Assembly (NCBI GenBank): GCA_020428115.1
Contig: JAGQNJ010000018.1
Coordinates: 1 to 14,162, forward strand
Origin: Candidatus Saccharimonadota bacterium
Lineage (GTDB): Bacteria > Patescibacteriota > Saccharimonadia > Saccharimonadales > JAGQNJ01
Length of the DNA: 14,162 nt
Reading direction: 5' to 3'
The translations under genes were made by a program, and so were the position numbers. A model generated the notes under the pieces. The model was given only the letters and a program-made list of their open reading frames with translations, was not told where the DNA came from and made no database searches. Positions 1 through 6,677 of this stretch are shown one piece after another. Each line of letters opens with the position of its first letter. Positions within the stretch are counted from its first letter, which is position 1.

Positions 1-26
1 TGCGCTTTAATATCCGTAATTTTCAT
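1..26 (-). CDS. recX: Probable RecX N-terminus (partial, cut by window edge)
   Basis: An ATG at 24-26 on the minus strand lies 2 nt after the TGA of the NUDIX gene and opens a frame reading MKITDIKA before the window ends. Starts of the type M-K/R-I-T-D-I-K are common in RecX, the small regulator that binds RecA and limits its filament extension, and recX often lies downstream of recA. Only eight codons are visible, so the identification rests on this short match and on its place in the recA operon. No clear ribosome binding site is seen, and coupling to the NUDIX stop is likely. It could be another gene. Confidence 0.5.
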
Positions 27-28
27 GT

Positions 29-535
29 TCAATAGTACTTTTGTAACACGTCAATCAATCCATCGGTGACTTTGTCGGGCTGATCTTTTATGAGTTTGCG
101 AATTTCTTCAGTTGTAAACCATTTTATTTCACCTACTTCTTTTGGATCGACGTGTGTGGGCGTAGTGTCCACGATTCCTCTGTAGACGCCATTGAATCTT
201 TTGATTTTTTCTCCACCCTTCTCGTTTTCTGTGTAGTATCTGCCGATTTCTTCCAACTCCGCATCGTTTATACCAATTTCTTCGGCGAGTTCACGCTTTG
301 CGGCTTCCATATAGTCTTCGCCAACATCGACATGTCCCGCAGCTGAGTGATCCCAGCAGTTTGGAAAAGAATAGACTTCATTGCTCCGCCGTTGCAACAG
401 TATTCTACCGTCTTTATCTTCAATCATAACGCGGACGATGCGATGGATAAGCCCTTTTCTTCGTGCCTCAAACATATCGGACTGGCCGATTGGGTTGTCC
501 TTCTTGTCAACAATGACAATAGGCGGATGTGTCAT
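29..535 (-). CDS. NUDIX hydrolase, IPP-isomerase/YfcD-like
   Basis: A 168-residue NUDIX-fold protein. The Nudix box G-x5-E-x7-REU-x-EE-x-G-U is complete at residues 67-89 (GHVDVGE, then RELAEEIGI), so the metal-binding glutamates are present and the enzyme should be active. The family hydrolyses a nucleoside diphosphate linked to another group. The N-terminus (IVDKKDNPIG, then a basic HRIVRV and LLQRRS strand) resembles the YfcD/isopentenyl-diphosphate isomerase branch, but the isomerase Cys-Cys-Ser-His motif is not seen (PNCWDHSAAGH instead). I therefore call a hydrolase of unknown substrate. A good SD (AAGGAG, 541-546) sits 5 nt before the ATG and overlaps the stop of the upstream gene. It is the third gene of the recA operon, so house-cleaning of damaged nucleotides is a plausible role but only inferred. 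Confidence 0.85.
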   Translation of the reverse strand: MTHPPIVIVDKKDNPIGQSDMFEARRKGLIHRIVRVMIEDKDGRILLQRRSNEVYSFPNCWDHSAAGHVDVGEDYMEAAKRELAEEIGINDAELEEIGRYYTENEKGGEKIKRFNGVYRGIVDTTPTHVDPKEVGEIKWFTTEEIRKLIKDQPDKVTDGLIDVLQKYY

Positions 536-540
536 TATTA

Positions 541-546
541 CTCCTT
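541..546 (-). promoter_or_regulatory. Shine-Dalgarno of the NUDIX gene
   Basis: AAGGAG on the minus strand, 5 nt before the ATG at 533-535. It overlaps the TAA stop (545-547) of the preceding gene, which suggests coupled translation. Confidence 0.7.
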
Positions 547-1069
547 ATTTTGTTCCGCTTCGTGGTTTTGGAGGACTGAACCAATAGTATGGATTTGCTA
601 GTGCGGCTAAAAACTCATTTCGCAAAGCTTGTGGATCCTCTTGTAGCGTACCGCAAGATGGGTCAAATACTAGCAAGGAAACATTGGCCAAAAAGTCTGG
701 GTAACCCTCATCGTCCACGTTTGGCATGCGCTTTTTGGCTTCTTGGGCATAGTATTGTCGCCACCAATCCCTTGCTATCCCTTTACCTGCTCCTTCAAGC
801 ACGTGCAAGGCTTCGGCGGCAACAATTGGTACCTCCGGCAATTGTTCTATATCCACTGTGAAGCGCACTGGCAGTGATAGACCCACCCAGTCCTGGCGAA
901 CCTCTTCAGGAGGAAAACCTGGAGGAGTGCTCTCGATACTAAATTGGCCCAGCACAGGCACCGATACATCGAGAATGCTCCTATATCGATCAAACTGGTC
1001 TGTGAACATGTCCCCACTGACCATTAGTGCTGCTTCCATTTGGGCAAACTCTTCTCTAGCCAATGACAT
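545..1069 (-). CDS. Conserved-looking hypothetical protein in the recA operon
   Basis: I do not recognise this 174-residue protein. It has no signal peptide or membrane segment, so it is probably cytosolic. It starts with an amphipathic stretch (MSLAREEFAQMEAALMVSGDM), is rich in proline and aromatic residues, and has a tryptophan/tyrosine cluster near residues 105-110 (DWWRQYY) and another near the C-terminus (NPYYWF). It carries one cysteine (PSCGT). The ATG lies 7 nt downstream of the recA stop, and its SD (AAGGAG, 1080-1085) is made of recA's own last Lys and Glu codons, so it is certainly co-transcribed with, and probably translationally coupled to, recA. A role with RecA or in genome maintenance is only guilt by association. 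Confidence 0.75.
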   Translation of the reverse strand: MSLAREEFAQMEAALMVSGDMFTDQFDRYRSILDVSVPVLGQFSIESTPPGFPPEEVRQDWVGLSLPVRFTVDIEQLPEVPIVAAEALHVLEGAGKGIARDWWRQYYAQEAKKRMPNVDDEGYPDFLANVSLLVFDPSCGTLQEDPQALRNEFLAALANPYYWFSPPKPRSGTK

Positions 1070-1076
1070 GTCTGCT

Positions 1077-2099
1077 TTACTCCTTGCTCGCGGCCTCGGC
1101 TACTTGCTTTGCAATCGTGTCTAGCACCTTTGGATTTTCTTCTAGATACGCCTTGGCTGCCTCACGACCCTGACCAATTTTTTCGTCCTTATAGGCATAC
1201 CACGCACCGGCCTTCTCGACGATACCGTTCGCTACGGCTAGATCAATCACGTCGCCCGATTTACTAATGCCCTGGTTGTACATGATGTCAAATTCTGCCT
1301 GACGAAACGGTGGGGCAATCTTGTTTTTGACAATTTTGACTCGCGTACGGTTACCAATGATATCTTCGCCTTGCTTGATCTGCCCCGTACGACGAATATC
1401 CATGCGCACACTTGCGTAGAACTTCAGTGCATTACCACCAGTTGTTGTCTCTGGATTGCCAAACATTACGCCAATCTTCATGCGAATCTGGTTAATAAAT
1501 ATAACGGTGGCTTTAGAACGATTGATAACCCCAGCTAGCTTGCGCAAAGCCTGGCTCATCAAACGAGCTTGCAAGCCCATGTGGCTATCACCCATATCAC
1601 CCTCGATTTCGGCACGAGGAACAAGCGCAGCGACAGAGTCAACCACAATCAAATCAACTGCATTCGAACGCACAAGCGTTTCGGTGATTTCGAGTGCTTG
1701 CTCACCGTTGTCTGGCTGTGATATCAGCAGATTATCAACGTCGACACCGAGTCGCTTGGCATACGCAGGGTCAAGCGCGTGCTCGGCATCGATAAATGCC
1801 GCCGTGCCACCCTGTTTTTGGATCTCGGCAATAGCGTGAAGGGTTAACGTGGTCTTACCTGATGATTCTGGCCCGTATATTTCGATAATACGACCCTTCG
1901 GGATACCGCCGCCCAGGGCAATATCCAGCGATAAGCTACCTGTTGGGATACACTCTACTTGTGTCGCGTGTGCCTCCCCCAGCTTCATGATTGAACCTTT
2001 TCCAAATTGCTTTTCTATCTGGTCTAGCGCAAGCCCAAGGGCCTTGGCCTTCCCCGTTGTCTCACCCTGTGTTTGCTCTTGCTGCTTCGCAGTCGCCAT
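1077..2099 (-). CDS. recA: Recombinase RecA
   Basis: A 340-residue RecA, the ATP-dependent strand-exchange protein that forms filaments on single-stranded DNA and promotes homologous recombination. All landmarks are present: Walker A GPESSGKT at 76-83, the catalytic glutamate in FIDAEHALDP (E106), Walker B LIVVD at 150-154, loop L1 around 164-177 (EIEGDMGDSHMG) and loop L2 around 203-225 (NQIR, MFGNPETTTGG). Length is close to that of other bacterial RecAs. The C-terminal tail (EAASKE) is short and only weakly acidic compared with the E. coli tail, which damps activity in that protein. The start is supported by a purine-rich SD (GGAGGGAG) 8 nt upstream. It is the first gene of a minus-strand operon and is divergent from a pilin gene. 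I saw no recognisable LexA box upstream, so SOS control is not evident. Confidence 0.98.
   Translation of the reverse strand: MATAKQQEQTQGETTGKAKALGLALDQIEKQFGKGSIMKLGEAHATQVECIPTGSLSLDIALGGGIPKGRIIEIYGPESSGKTTLTLHAIAEIQKQGGTAAFIDAEHALDPAYAKRLGVDVDNLLISQPDNGEQALEITETLVRSNAVDLIVVDSVAALVPRAEIEGDMGDSHMGLQARLMSQALRKLAGVINRSKATVIFINQIRMKIGVMFGNPETTTGGNALKFYASVRMDIRRTGQIKQGEDIIGNRTRVKIVKNKIAPPFRQAEFDIMYNQGISKSGDVIDLAVANGIVEKAGAWYAYKDEKIGQGREAAKAYLEENPKVLDTIAKQVAEAASKE
1080..1085 (-). promoter_or_regulatory. Shine-Dalgarno of the 174-residue gene, inside the recA 3' end
   Basis: AAGGAG formed by the last two sense codons of recA, followed directly by its TAA. It is 10 nt before the ATG of the next gene. 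Confidence 0.65.
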
Positions 2100-2107
2100 T
2101 CGCGTAT

Positions 2108-2115
2108 CTCCCTCC
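2108..2115 (-). promoter_or_regulatory. Shine-Dalgarno of recA
   Basis: GGAGGGAG on the minus strand, 8 nt before the recA ATG at 2097-2099. It fixes the recA start and shows that this genome does use classical SD pairing for some genes. Confidence 0.7.
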
Positions 2116-2132
2116 GTTTGTGTGTATGTACA

Positions 2133-2146
2133 AGTATAGCAAAAAA
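2133..2146 (-). promoter_or_regulatory. recA operon promoter, T-tract plus extended -10
   Basis: TTTTTTGCTATACT on the minus strand: a run of six T, then TG-n-TATACT, an extended -10 (5/6 to TATAAT, hexamer at 2133-2138). No good -35 hexamer lies 16-18 nt upstream. The same 14-mer occurs in front of pilM (9796-9809). Transcription would start near 2126 and give a leader of about 27 nt containing the recA SD. Confidence 0.6.
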
Positions 2147-2175
2147 TAGACGCCCCTCATACTTGCTGATACACT
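2147..2175 (+). promoter_or_regulatory. Promoter of the 2195 pilin, divergent from recA
   Basis: TAGACG (2147-2152, 4/6 to TTGACA), a 17-nt spacer, then TACACT (2170-2175, 4/6 to TATAAT) preceded by TG-A, an extended -10. Start of transcription near 2182 would leave a leader of only about 13 nt with no SD before the ATG at 2195. It lies back to back with the recA promoter. Confidence 0.45.
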
Positions 2176-2194
2176 ACAAACAGAGAAACCGCTT

Positions 2195-2782
2195 ATGTCA
2201 AAACCACATCATCTTAGTACCAACCATGGCTTTACGCTCGTTGAGATTTTAGTAGTCATACTCGTGATTGGAGTACTCGCCGCGATCGGATACGCCACAA
2301 TCGGTCAAAGTTACAAGAAAAAGGGCTATTACACTCGTGCAATTGCTGAGCTCAACGCTATGGGCAACGCTGCACAACTCTACGTTGCCAAAAATAATGA
2401 CTATCCTGCTGATGTTAGCCGTGACATCCCCTCGAGCCTGAAGGATTTTGTACAAGGACAAGAAGGCGCCGATGAGTGGCCCAAAGCTCCTTGGCCAGGC
2501 AGTGTCTACGACTACGATAACTGGCCCGCAGATAGCTACGGGCCCAGTGATACATACCAGATCAGCATCCGCTTTTGTAACGCTGGAGACACAGCTACCT
2601 GCAAAGCAAATGCACAAAAATATCTTGGCGATTACGTATCTGCAGACACGCTCGAAAACTGGGATTCATACAGTGCGGTCTACTACTGCATCAAAGGCTC
2701 GTGTCGCTCTCATCAGAATAAACCGATGAACCACCCGGGTTACTGCGTTAACTGTGGTGACAGCAAAGAAAAGGTCTTCTAG
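2195..2782 (+). CDS. GspG-like type IV pilin, cysteine-rich
   Basis: A 195-residue prepilin. A 12-residue leader ends in HG, and cleavage before F13 leaves F-T-L-V-E, with the conserved Glu at mature position 5 (E17), followed by a hydrophobic helix (residues 18-36) ending in GYATIG. The globular part has a GspG-like stretch (APWPGSVYDYDNW, about residues 97-110). It holds six cysteines (FC, TC, YYC, SC, then YCVNC near the C-terminus), consistent with three disulfides. The family makes pilus shafts or minor subunits. This gene stands alone upstream of pilB with its own promoter and no SD. Whether it is a major, minor or pseudopilus subunit cannot be told from sequence; the clean SD-driven pilin at 6151 is the better major-pilin candidate. 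Confidence 0.85.
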   Translation: MSKPHHLSTNHGFTLVEILVVILVIGVLAAIGYATIGQSYKKKGYYTRAIAELNAMGNAAQLYVAKNNDYPADVSRDIPSSLKDFVQGQEGADEWPKAPWPGSVYDYDNWPADSYGPSDTYQISIRFCNAGDTATCKANAQKYLGDYVSADTLENWDSYSAVYYCIKGSCRSHQNKPMNHPGYCVNCGDSKEKVF

Positions 2783-2804
2783 TACGTACTGTTGCCGTAA
2801 GGTA

Positions 2805-2834
2805 TTGGTTATGGTTAGACTTTTTGTCTATAAT
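2805..2834 (+). promoter_or_regulatory. pilB-pilC promoter
   Basis: A perfect -10 TATAAT at 2829-2834 preceded by a T-run and TG (TTTTTGTC), with a weak -35 TTGGTT at 2805-2810 (18-nt spacer). Transcription would start near 2841, giving a leader of about 110 nt before pilB, the longest in the window. Confidence 0.6.
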
Positions 2835-2860
2835 GTAGGGTAAGCTTATACATATAGCGA

Positions 2861-2900
2861 GCTCCTGGGGCATTACTAATTGATGTACACACCAAGGAGC
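2861..2900 (+). promoter_or_regulatory. Hairpin in the pilB mRNA leader
   Basis: GCTCCT (2861-2866) pairs perfectly with AGGAGC (2895-2900). Two further GC pairs (GG 2868-2869 with CC 2892-2893) follow past one G-A mismatch, with a loop of about 22 nt. The right arm contains an AAGGAG that would be hidden in the fold. There is no U-run, so it is not a terminator. Function is unknown; it could tune ribosome access to the start region just downstream. Confidence 0.35.
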
Positions 2901-2919
2901 GACAAGGGGCCAAACTAAC

Positions 2920-2964
2920 ATGACAAACAATTCTTGGGGAATACTTCCGAATGAAAATATCTGA
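2920..2964 (+). CDS. Possible leader peptide overlapping the pilB start
   Basis: A 14-codon ORF, MTNNSWGILPNENI then TGA, starts 10 nt after an SD-like AAGGGG (2904-2909). It runs 14 nt past the pilB ATG in another frame. The pilB ATG itself has only a poor SD (GGGGA, too far and weak), so ribosomes loading at this leader could terminate and restart at pilB. The ORF may equally be chance, since it is short and shares bases with the pilB start. Confidence 0.35.
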   Translation: MTNNSWGILPNENI

Positions 2965-4780
2965 CGCGCTCGTCGAAAAGCTAGTACTCGATAGCAAAAA
3001 AGCTACCAAAGAACAGCTCAATTCGCTCAGAGAAGAGGGCAAGGCTGGCAAAAAATCCCTGCAAGAAGTTATCATCGCGAATAACATACTCTCTGAAAAG
3101 GATCTTACCAAGCTCTATGCCAAAGAAGCCGACGTACCATACGTCGACCTAAATCCAAAAGAGATAAAACGAGAGGTTCTGCGACTCATACCCGAGCGAA
3201 TTGCGCGACAATATAATGTCGTCGTGTTCGACGTCGATAATAACGGTAATAAGTTGTTGGCGGTTGAAGATCCTGATGACATTCAGGCGATTAGCTTTCT
3301 GCAAAAGCAACTTGGCGCCAATTTAAAAGTACATGTTGCAACAGGTTCATCTATCCAGACAGCGATTGATCAATATAAAGGCAACATCAGCAGTGAGCTC
3401 ACCAAAGTTATCTCTGACGAAGAAGAGGAAGACGCCAAAAAGTCAAAAGCTAAAGATGAAGAGGTTAGCGAGGAAGATCTTGCCGAAGACTCGCCTATTG
3501 CTCAGACCGTGAACCTCCTGATTGAATATGCTATTAAGGCTGGCGCGAGCGACATACACATTGAACCACGAGAAAACTATGTGCTCGTTAGATACCGTGT
3601 TGACGGTGTTCTACGCGAAGCCAATAAATTACCCAAAAAAGTCATTGGCGCTCTCATATCAAGGATCAAGATCTTGGCCAATCTAAAGATCGATGAGCAC
3701 CGCGCCCCACAAGATGGTCGTTTCAAGATTCAGGTATCTGGTCAGGTTTACGCGCTGCGTGTCTCAACCCTACCAATCATGGATGGCGAAAAAGTTGTTA
3801 TGCGTATTCTTGATGAATCAAGCAAAGCTCTCACGCTTGAGGAGCTCGGATTCTGGGGAATATCTCTTGAGACTATTAACAGAGCTATCGTGCAGCCATA
3901 CGGGATGCTTCTGGTCACCGGTCCAACTGGCTCAGGTAAATCTACCACCCTTTTTAGTGTGCTAAATCGGCTGAGTAGCCCGAATGTCAACATATCAACA
4001 GTTGAAGACCCCGTTGAGTACCGCATCCAGGGAGCTAACCAAACCCAGGTTAATCCCGTTGCCGGTATGACATTTGTCAACGGCTTGCGAGCCCTTTTGC
4101 GACAAGACCCCAACATTATCATGGTGGGTGAGGTGCGTGATGGTGAAACTGCCAATCTCGCCGTGCAAGCTGCCCTAACAGGGCACTTGGTATTCTCAAC
4201 ACTTCACACCAACAATGCTGCTACATGTCTGCCCCGTCTGCTTGATATGAATGTCGAGGCTTTCCTTATCGCCTCTACTGTTAGAGCAGTTGTTGGCCAG
4301 CGACTTATTCGCAGACTATGTCTTGATTGCCGTGAGTCATACCAACCAGATGCAACCATCACCAAGAAGCTTCAAACCATATTCCACATTGACGATTCCG
4401 ATACCATGAAGCATATACATGAGCTCGAAAAACAAGCACTCGAAGCAGGGATTGGTAAATCAAATAGCTCTAAAAAAACAAGCCAGGACACGAGCCAACT
4501 ATCGAGCACCGAGACCAAGATTACAACGCTGTGGCGAGCCCATGACGGTGGTTGTGAAACGTGCAACCATTCCGGCTACAAAGGGCGCATGGGTATTTAT
4601 GAAGTACTCGAGAATACCTCCCCTGTGCAGAGTTTGATCGTTGGTAACGCTACGAGCGAGAAGATTCAAGATCAGGCAATTAAAGACGGTATGGTCACAA
4701 TGCAAACTGATGGCTTCATTAAATCGCTTCGTGGACAAACCTCGATCGAAGAGATACTACGCGTTACATCAGAGACCTAA
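2951..4780 (+). CDS. pilB: T4P extension ATPase PilB (GspE family)
   Basis: A 609-residue hexameric motor ATPase that powers pilin polymerisation at the cytoplasmic membrane. The N-terminal MshEN-type domain (about 1-145) has lost the Arg and Gly of the usual c-di-GMP-binding RLG motif (KSLQEVIIANNILSEKDL), so nucleotide sensing is doubtful. An acidic, Lys/Glu-rich linker (155-182) joins it to the ATPase: Walker A GPTGSGKST at 324-332, Asp box VEDP 351-354, Walker B IIMVGEVRD 389-397 with catalytic E394, and His box GHLVFSTLHTN 411-421. A zinc site is made by C457/C460 and C535/C538, with about 74 residues between the pairs that include a low-complexity Ser/Lys/Thr piece (501-523). The start fits the family N-terminus. 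pilC follows after 5 nt. The missing retraction motor PilT means no antagonist is seen here. Confidence 0.95.
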   Translation: MKISDALVEKLVLDSKKATKEQLNSLREEGKAGKKSLQEVIIANNILSEKDLTKLYAKEADVPYVDLNPKEIKREVLRLIPERIARQYNVVVFDVDNNGNKLLAVEDPDDIQAISFLQKQLGANLKVHVATGSSIQTAIDQYKGNISSELTKVISDEEEEDAKKSKAKDEEVSEEDLAEDSPIAQTVNLLIEYAIKAGASDIHIEPRENYVLVRYRVDGVLREANKLPKKVIGALISRIKILANLKIDEHRAPQDGRFKIQVSGQVYALRVSTLPIMDGEKVVMRILDESSKALTLEELGFWGISLETINRAIVQPYGMLLVTGPTGSGKSTTLFSVLNRLSSPNVNISTVEDPVEYRIQGANQTQVNPVAGMTFVNGLRALLRQDPNIIMVGEVRDGETANLAVQAALTGHLVFSTLHTNNAATCLPRLLDMNVEAFLIASTVRAVVGQRLIRRLCLDCRESYQPDATITKKLQTIFHIDDSDTMKHIHELEKQALEAGIGKSNSSKKTSQDTSQLSSTETKITTLWRAHDGGCETCNHSGYKGRMGIYEVLENTSPVQSLIVGNATSEKIQDQAIKDGMVTMQTDGFIKSLRGQTSIEEILRVTSET

Positions 4781-4785
4781 TAATC

Positions 4786-6006
4786 ATGCCAAAATTTACA
4801 TATACCGCAACCAAAGAAGGCAAAACCGTCCATGGATCTGCAGAGGCAGCCAATAAGGAGGCCCTGCTGGCATCACTGCGCAAACAAGGCATGAAGCCAT
4901 TTGTGGTTAAACTAGAGGGCAGTAAGCCAAAAGTACTCGCCAAGTTTGGTCGCTCAAAAAAGGTCAAGGTCAAGGATCTGGCCGTTTTTACACGTCAATT
5001 ATCTACTATGGTTAGCGCCGGGGTACCCCTTAATCATGCCCTTTCAACACTGCAAACACAGACCAAAAGCAAATATTTTAAAATGGTCATCGGTAACATT
5101 AGCAAAGATGTTGAAGGCGGTATGCAGCTTGCTGACGCTTTCGGCAAATATCCATCTGTTTTTTCTGATGTCTATGTCAATATGGTTCGTGCCGGTGAGG
5201 CTGGTGGTATTCTTGATGAAATCCTCAAACGTCTTGCCATGCAAATCGAGCGCGATTCTAGCATGCGCAAGCGTATTCGTAGCGCCATGGCCTATCCAGT
5301 GGTCATACTAAGCGTAACGGTCATAGCATTTTTTGGAATCATGATTTTTATTATTCCTAAGCTTGGGACGATTATCAAAGACCTCGGTGGCGAAGATGCA
5401 AAACTACCGGTCTACACAGAAATGATGCTTTCAATTAGTGAATTTATGCAAAAAAACGCAGTCATTATCATCGTTGTCACTGTAGTTTTTGTTTTCTTGC
5501 TCCGTCGCTATGTCAAAACAGCCAAAGGAAAACGCCGCTACCACGGCTTGTTGCTTCGGGTGCCTGTACTCAAAACAATCGTAATAAAAATATCCATCGC
5601 GCGCTTTGCCCGAACTTTTGCATCGCTCATGTCCTCTGGGGTTGGCGTGCTTGATGCCCTGGATGTGACCGGTGGCGCGATTGGGAACGTCGTGATTGAA
5701 CAAGAGCTTAAAGATGCCGCCAAGGCAGTCAAGAACGGCAAGCAATTGTCTGTACCCCTGGGAGAGAGTAAATATTTCCCTCCGATCGTTTCGCAAATGC
5801 TTGCTGTTGGTGAGGAGAGTGGTCAAATTGATACTATCCTGGTAAAAGTTGCGGACTTTTACGAAGAAGAGGTCGAAACAACTATCGATGGGCTAAGCTC
5901 AATCATTGAGCCACTCATGATTATCATTCTTGGTTCTCTCGTGGGCCTTATTGCGGCAAGTGTTATGGGACCAATTGCATCACTAAGCAAAAACATCCAA
6001 GATTAG
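4786..6006 (+). CDS. pilC: T4P platform protein PilC (GspF family)
   Basis: A 406-residue inner-membrane platform protein that couples the PilB motor to pilin insertion. It has the classic layout: a short N-terminal beta region (FTYTATKEGKTVHG), then two GspF domains related by duplication (about 64-190 and 267-396), each with the FTRQLSTMVSAGVPL or FARTFASLMSSGVGVL signature. Membrane helices lie at about 171-192, 224-240 and 376-396. Length is normal for the family. The ATG is 5 nt after the pilB stop with no convincing SD, so translation is probably coupled to pilB. No cysteines. Nothing odd is seen. Confidence 0.96.
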   Translation: MPKFTYTATKEGKTVHGSAEAANKEALLASLRKQGMKPFVVKLEGSKPKVLAKFGRSKKVKVKDLAVFTRQLSTMVSAGVPLNHALSTLQTQTKSKYFKMVIGNISKDVEGGMQLADAFGKYPSVFSDVYVNMVRAGEAGGILDEILKRLAMQIERDSSMRKRIRSAMAYPVVILSVTVIAFFGIMIFIIPKLGTIIKDLGGEDAKLPVYTEMMLSISEFMQKNAVIIIVVTVVFVFLLRRYVKTAKGKRRYHGLLLRVPVLKTIVIKISIARFARTFASLMSSGVGVLDALDVTGGAIGNVVIEQELKDAAKAVKNGKQLSVPLGESKYFPPIVSQMLAVGEESGQIDTILVKVADFYEEEVETTIDGLSSIIEPLMIIILGSLVGLIAASVMGPIASLSKNIQD

Positions 6007-6044
6007 ATAGAGTACAGTTGTACACACCCCTACCTCTATACTGC

Positions 6045-6074
6045 TTGACGAAACAGTGCTTATGGTTATATATT
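6045..6074 (+). promoter_or_regulatory. Major-pilin promoter
   Basis: TTGACG (6045-6050, 5/6 to consensus), an 18-nt spacer, then TATATT (6069-6074, 5/6). It is the best classical two-box promoter in the window and differs from the T-tract type seen at recA, pilB and pilM. Start near 6081 gives a leader of about 70 nt that ends in a strong SD. A small inverted repeat GTACA-GT-TGTAC lies upstream at 6012-6023. Confidence 0.6.
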
Positions 6075-6133
6075 GATGATTAGCTAGAGCTTGGCATTTT
6101 GCTCAAGATCACGCACAAACAACATATAAATAT

Positions 6134-6139
6134 AGGAGG
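6134..6139 (+). promoter_or_regulatory. Strong Shine-Dalgarno of the major pilin
   Basis: AGGAGG, extended to AGGAGGGTGGG, 11 nt before the ATG at 6151. It is the strongest SD in the pilus locus and fits a highly expressed subunit. Confidence 0.75.
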
Positions 6140-6150
6140 GTGGGTCCAAT

Positions 6151-6597
6151 ATGACTTCACTAAAACGTAAAGAACGCGGTTTCACGATTATCGAACTCTT
6201 GATCGTGATCATCGTTATCGGTATTCTTGCCACACTTGTCATCACGACATTTAGCGGCATACAACGAAACGCACGTAATCGAACCCGAGAGGCTGATATC
6301 AATGCATTGCATAGCCAGCTCGAGTACTACTACGGGCAAAATGGTAACTATCCAACCTTGGCTGAGCTCAACGACGCTACATGGCGCTCAACAAACCTGA
6401 AAGGTCTTGACTCTGAGGCACTCAAAGATCCGCAAGGTTCATCCGCAACACTCGTTGCATCACCACAGGCTGACGCATACTCATATGCAGTTACTCCTGC
6501 AAACTGTGACAACGGTAGCAATGGTGACTGTACCGCATATGTGCTAACAGCTACATACGAAGGTGGCAACACATTCGTCAAAAACAGCTTGAACTAG
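6151..6597 (+). CDS. pilA: Type IV pilin, probable major subunit
   Basis: A 148-residue prepilin with a basic 10-residue leader (MTSLKRKERG). Cleavage before F11 leaves F-T-I-I-E with Glu at mature position 5 (E15) and a long hydrophobic helix (LLIVIIVIGILATLVI). The N-terminal helix continues to a YYYGQNGNYPT motif typical of small major pilins. Two cysteines (PANC...GDC) near residues 117-126 probably close a C-terminal disulfide loop. The case for major subunit: its own near-consensus promoter, a strong SD, and a hairpin terminator right after the gene, so it forms a one-gene high-level transcript inside the pilus locus. Family assignment is firm; the major role is inferred. Confidence 0.9.
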   Translation: MTSLKRKERGFTIIELLIVIIVIGILATLVITTFSGIQRNARNRTREADINALHSQLEYYYGQNGNYPTLAELNDATWRSTNLKGLDSEALKDPQGSSATLVASPQADAYSYAVTPANCDNGSNGDCTAYVLTATYEGGNTFVKNSLN

Positions 6598-6616
6598 CAA
6601 TATAAACGCCTAGAAA

Positions 6617-6655
6617 CACTCGCACGGGCTCGTTATGGGTCCGTGCGGTGCTTTT
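6617..6655 (+). terminator. Rho-independent terminator after the major pilin
   Basis: The core arm CGCACGGGCTC (6621-6631) pairs with GGGTCCGTGCG (6637-6647) around a GTTAT loop, with two G-U pairs. CAC (6617-6619) pairs with GTG (6648-6650) across one bulged T. CTTTT follows at once. The stem is long and GC-rich and the U-run short, so termination may be partial, letting some transcription into the minor pilins. Confidence 0.65.
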
Positions 6656-6666
6656 GTATGTATAAT
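6651..6666 (+). promoter_or_regulatory. Minor-pilin promoter, nearly leaderless
   Basis: A perfect TATAAT at 6661-6666 follows CTTTTGTATG and overlaps the tail of the terminator. No -35 box is seen. With a usual 6-8 nt spacing, transcription would start near 6673, about 5 nt before the ATG at 6678. There is no SD, so this mRNA looks leaderless or nearly so. Confidence 0.5.
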
Positions 6667-6677
6667 ACATAGTAAGC

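Noticed and set aside
2100..2194. SOS/LexA box between recA and the pilin
   Set aside because: I looked for CTGT-N8-ACAG and GAAC-N4-GTTC type sites; only a TGTACA is present, which is too short to call.
6062..6076. Mini-ORF ATG GTT ATA TAT TGA upstream of the 6151 pilin
   Set aside because: It overlaps the -10 box and lies before the predicted transcription start, so it would not be in the mRNA.
6084..6107. Hairpin CTTGGC-ATTTT-GC-T-CAAG in the 6151 pilin leader as a riboswitch or attenuator
   Set aside because: It has six pairs with a bulge only and no larger conserved fold that I can recognise.
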